A DNA stretch of 64,000 nt from Chitinophaga sp. S165 (lineage in GTDB: Bacteria > Bacteroidota > Bacteroidia > Chitinophagales > Chitinophagaceae). A program made the position numbers and the translations under genes. How positions within the stretch are numbered: position 1 is the first letter of the stretch; every line of letters starts with the position of its first letter. Where the stretch lies: NCBI RefSeq assembly GCF_003182155.1, contig NZ_QGTG01000006.1, positions 372,001-436,000 of the forward strand, given 5' to 3'. Of this stretch, positions 61,465 to 64,000 are shown piece after piece. The notes beneath the pieces are model-generated. The model was given only the letters and a program-made list of their open reading frames with translations. It was not told the DNA's origin and ran no database searches.

Positions 61465-64000
61465 ATGCAAATTACCTTCAACGGAGTTACCCCTTCCTTG
61501 CCAACTGTGGCTAAATGGGACATGTATGAGGCAATGATAGACCTCGACGCTACCTACACTAATCCATACGACTATGCCGACATCTCCATTCAGGCCGTTT
61601 TCACTTCACCTACCGGCGTTCAACGCACTGTAGACGCTTTCTGGATGGAAGATGCCAGCATTAACGTTCCTTACGACAAATGCTTCCATCTGCGCTTTAC
61701 GCCAGATGAACAGGGCCAGTGGACCTATGTACTCTCAGGCAGCCTGCAGGGCGGTGCAGCAACAACAAGCGGTCCTTATTCCTTCACCTGTTCAGGCATT
61801 TCTGCAACCGGCAAGGGCTACATCCGTAAGACTAACACCAGCTACCTGCAATGGGACAATGGTACTCAGTACATTCCTGTGGGTGAAAACCTCGCGTACC
61901 CGAATACTGATGTTATTACATTCTATAATCAGGAACTCAGTAAGCTGGAGCCGACAGGCGTCAATTTCATCCGTATATGGATGGCCACCTGGGGAGTTGC
62001 ACTGGAATGGACGAACACAGAGAACGTGAACGGATTCAATAAGCTGAAACAGTATAAACAAAGCGCAGCGAAAGAACTGGATTACCTGCTTGCCCGCGGA
62101 CAAACAAACGGTTATGCCATCATGCTTGCCATTAATTACCACAACCAGTTTGTAGTAGGTGATGAATGGGAGGATAACCCTTACAACACCGCGCAAGGTG
62201 GTCCCTGTGCTACACCGCTATCATTTTTTTCTGACAGCACCGCAAAAGCGATCTTTAAAAACCGCTTACGTTATCTCGTTGCAAGATGGGGATATGCAGG
62301 CAGTCTGCACAGCTGGGAATTCTTCAACGAAGTAGATAACACCAACTACTACAAAGGTGAAGTCGAGCACGTTCCCTATGATAATTCAGCTGTTATCGAT
62401 CAATGGCATGTTGAAATGGCCGCTTACCTGAAATCAATAGATCCTTATCATCTCGTCACCACATCGTTTGGCAATGAGATTTACGCAGACGGTACCTGGA
62501 GCTGCCCTGACATAGATTTCACACAGGTACACAAATATAAGCAAGACCCACGCATGCCTCGTCTGCTGGCGAACCTCAATCAACAACGTCTGAATACCTA
62601 CTCAAAACCTGTATACGATGGCGAGTTTGGTATGATCGTCTACGCTGATCAGGCAGTAAATGTTGACCCCAATGGTATCAGTATGCACAATGTAATGTGG
62701 GGTACTCTGCTAAGCGGCGCTATGGGCAGCGCTGCACCGTGGTGGGAACATTGGGTAGATGAGCAAAACCTTTATCCTCATTTCTCACGGCTGGCAGCAT
62801 TTAAAGATGTGGTCCCCTTCGTGAGCGGCAACTACCAGAAAGCATTTCCCACTTACTCAAACACTGCTCCTGTCGATCTGACTATCATTCCTGAAGAGGT
62901 ATGGCCTGTAGACCCCGATGATCCCGCACCCGTATTTGATTTCACATTAGACAATGAAGGTGAACTGACGCCTGGGTTAAGCCGTCTGTCTCAATTCATC
63001 TGGGGCATCAACGGCAATATGGACCTGCGCAGGCCACCCACCTTCCACGTGAATTATCTCCAGAGCGGTAGCTTCGTGGTAGTAACAGCGAACGAGATCA
63101 GCAACGCTGGTGCCCGTATCAATATCTATGTGGACGACGTACTCGTACTCGATCAGGTAGCGCAGACAAACACATCGTACCAGGTATCGGTGAGTGCAGG
63201 ACAACATACCATCAAGGTGGATAACCGCGGAGATGACTGGATACTGATAGCACAATACAAGTTCCTTAATGCGGTAGGGCCTTACAACCTCTATACCCTT
63301 AAGAGTGCTGATAGTACGCAGACAGCTGGCTACATACTAAACAGGCGTTACAACCATCAATATTTCCTCGATAATAACAATACGCCGCCACCATCCGTTG
63401 CCGCCGGAGCGGTGATCAGCATACCTGGTATGAACGACGGCAGCTATACTGTCAATTTCTACGATTGTGCACCTGCCGCAGTGACCACCCCGGCGCAGCC
63501 TGTCACAACGTTTACAGCTAATGCGGTTAGTGGCATCCTTACGTTCGTGCTGCCGGAGATCTCATGGGATCTTGCATTTACTGCTACCCGGGGCAACAGC
63601 ACGCCTAACGCGCTCACTACAACCGTATCAGTGATCCCTGCACAAGGCTGGGCAGCACCAACAGCTGCTACTTTCAGCGTTGATAACACCGGCATAACAC
63701 CAGATGCCTCGCACCTGGGCATGTTCATCTATGGAAGTCTGGCTAATACACAATATCGTAATCCGCCAACCTTCACGGTCAATTACGCACAGGCCGGGTA
63801 TTTTGAGATACATACCGCCGCTACCATATCAGCCGGCTTCCCGCAGGTAACAGTGTACATAGATGGTATGCTGGTGCTTGACCAGCCAGCCTTTATTGAT
63901 ACATCCTATTCAGTTGTCATCACACCGGGTATACACGAGATCAAAGTTGATAATTCCGGAGGAGACTGGATGCAGGTAGATCATTATGCATTCGTACCAT
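61465..64000 (+). CDS. DUF5060 / GH5-like glycoside hydrolase, 3' end cut by window edge
   Basis: The first 845 residues of an open frame. Residues about 1-115 form a DUF5060 beta-sandwich (TVAKWDMYEAMIDLDATYTNP, FTPDEQGQWTYVLSGS). Residues about 118-480 form a TIM barrel resembling clan GH-A: YLQWDNGTQYIPVGENL, acid/base candidate Glu289 in WEFFNEVDN and nucleophile candidate Glu387 in YDGEFGM. Two homologous beta-sandwich domains follow (about 488-602 and 730-845), each with a PPTF-VNY core and ending VDN-GDDW-like, as in carbohydrate-binding modules. No signal peptide is present and an in-frame stop at 61453-61455 prevents an earlier start, so export must be non-classical, or the enzyme is intracellular. 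Confidence 0.85.
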   Translation, partial: MQITFNGVTPSLPTVAKWDMYEAMIDLDATYTNPYDYADISIQAVFTSPTGVQRTVDAFWMEDASINVPYDKCFHLRFTPDEQGQWTYVLSGSLQGGAATTSGPYSFTCSGISATGKGYIRKTNTSYLQWDNGTQYIPVGENLAYPNTDVITFYNQELSKLEPTGVNFIRIWMATWGVALEWTNTENVNGFNKLKQYKQSAAKELDYLLARGQTNGYAIMLAINYHNQFVVGDEWEDNPYNTAQGGPCATPLSFFSDSTAKAIFKNRLRYLVARWGYAGSLHSWEFFNEVDNTNYYKGEVEHVPYDNSAVIDQWHVEMAAYLKSIDPYHLVTTSFGNEIYADGTWSCPDIDFTQVHKYKQDPRMPRLLANLNQQRLNTYSKPVYDGEFGMIVYADQAVNVDPNGISMHNVMWGTLLSGAMGSAAPWWEHWVDEQNLYPHFSRLAAFKDVVPFVSGNYQKAFPTYSNTAPVDLTIIPEEVWPVDPDDPAPVFDFTLDNEGELTPGLSRLSQFIWGINGNMDLRRPPTFHVNYLQSGSFVVVTANEISNAGARINIYVDDVLVLDQVAQTNTSYQVSVSAGQHTIKVDNRGDDWILIAQYKFLNAVGPYNLYTLKSADSTQTAGYILNRRYNHQYFLDNNNTPPPSVAAGAVISIPGMNDGSYTVNFYDCAPAAVTTPAQPVTTFTANAVSGILTFVLPEISWDLAFTATRGNSTPNALTTTVSVIPAQGWAAPTAATFSVDNTGITPDASHLGMFIYGSLANTQYRNPPTFTVNYAQAGYFEIHTAATISAGFPQVTVYIDGMLVLDQPAFIDTSYSVVITPGIHEIKVDNSGGDWMQVDHYAFVP
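62926..63270 (+). repeat. C-terminal domain repeat 1 of the GH5-like protein
   Basis: Encodes a beta-sandwich unit with the landmarks VFDFTLDNEG, RPPTFHVNY, INIYVDDVLVLDQ and HTIKVDNRGDDW. The same landmarks recur about 725 bp downstream, so this is an internal duplication at the protein level. Confidence 0.8.
63652..64000 (+). repeat. C-terminal domain repeat 2 of the GH5-like protein
   Basis: Second unit with the landmarks TFSVDNTGIT, NPPTFTVNY, VTVYIDGMLVLDQ and HEIKVDNSGGDW, matching repeat 1 at 62926. It continues to the window edge, so further copies may follow. Confidence 0.8.

Noticed and set aside
1..64000. tRNA, rRNA, insertion sequences or prophage genes
   Set aside because: None of the longer gaps showed a tRNA-like cloverleaf, and no transposase, integrase or structural phage gene was recognised.

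Overview
The window looks like a chromosomal segment of a Bacteroidota genome, most likely Chitinophagaceae and Chitinophaga-like. This rests on four SusC-type TonB receptors, three SusD-type lipoproteins, a five-part hybrid two-component regulator, an ECF sigma / FecR / STN-receptor cassette, many lipoprotein signals, A/T-rich leaders without Shine-Dalgarno sites, and TAnnTTTG-type promoter boxes. No rRNA, tRNA, CRISPR array, IS element or prophage was recognised. Everything is read from sequence alone; family names are by motif recognition.

Layout. 1-6235: a SusC receptor cut by the left edge and its hybrid two-component regulator (minus strand), with a perfect 10-bp inverted repeat between them. 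6.6-7.5 kb: a possible zeta-like kinase toxin with a small partner. 7.8-12.2 kb: flavin amine oxidase, isochorismatase-type hydrolase, and a three-gene set of a four-cysteine secreted peptide, a propeller-like lipoprotein and a CxxC lipoprotein. 12.2-19.8 kb (minus): GH130 enzyme, tripartite RND efflux pump, small secreted protein. 19.9-23.5 kb: two convergent overlapping membrane genes, then an arsenic operon (arsR, acr3, DUF6428, arsC) with a repeated operator-like motif. 23.5-28.5 kb: HExxH protein, ADP-ribosylglycohydrolase, secreted unknown, TPR protein, ricin-lectin lipoprotein.

28.7-43.8 kb is a coherent alpha-mannan or N-glycan utilisation locus: GH92, ECF sigma, FecR anti-sigma, STN-containing SusC, SusD, GH38, SGNH esterase and a second GH92. 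The outer-membrane pair would import mannosides, the GH92/GH38 enzymes trim them, the esterase may remove acyl groups, and ligand occupancy of SusC would release the sigma factor through FecR. It is followed by a secreted sugar-dehydrogenase/cytochrome fusion and then by a second transport locus (46.8-57.8 kb) in an unusual order: SusD, DUF5004, DUF4961, SusC, SusD, SusC.

57.9-64 kb: an unknown basic protein, a secreted cupin, a 442-residue protein with a His/Cys pair resembling caspase/CHAT-type peptidases and an effector-like N-terminus, and a DUF5060/GH5-like enzyme cut by the right edge that has no signal peptide.

The most unusual non-coding signal is a set of three intergenic elements (13361-13470, 28522-28598, 58538-58642) built from degenerate 11-bp units. 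Two of them fold into palindromes of about 105 bp.
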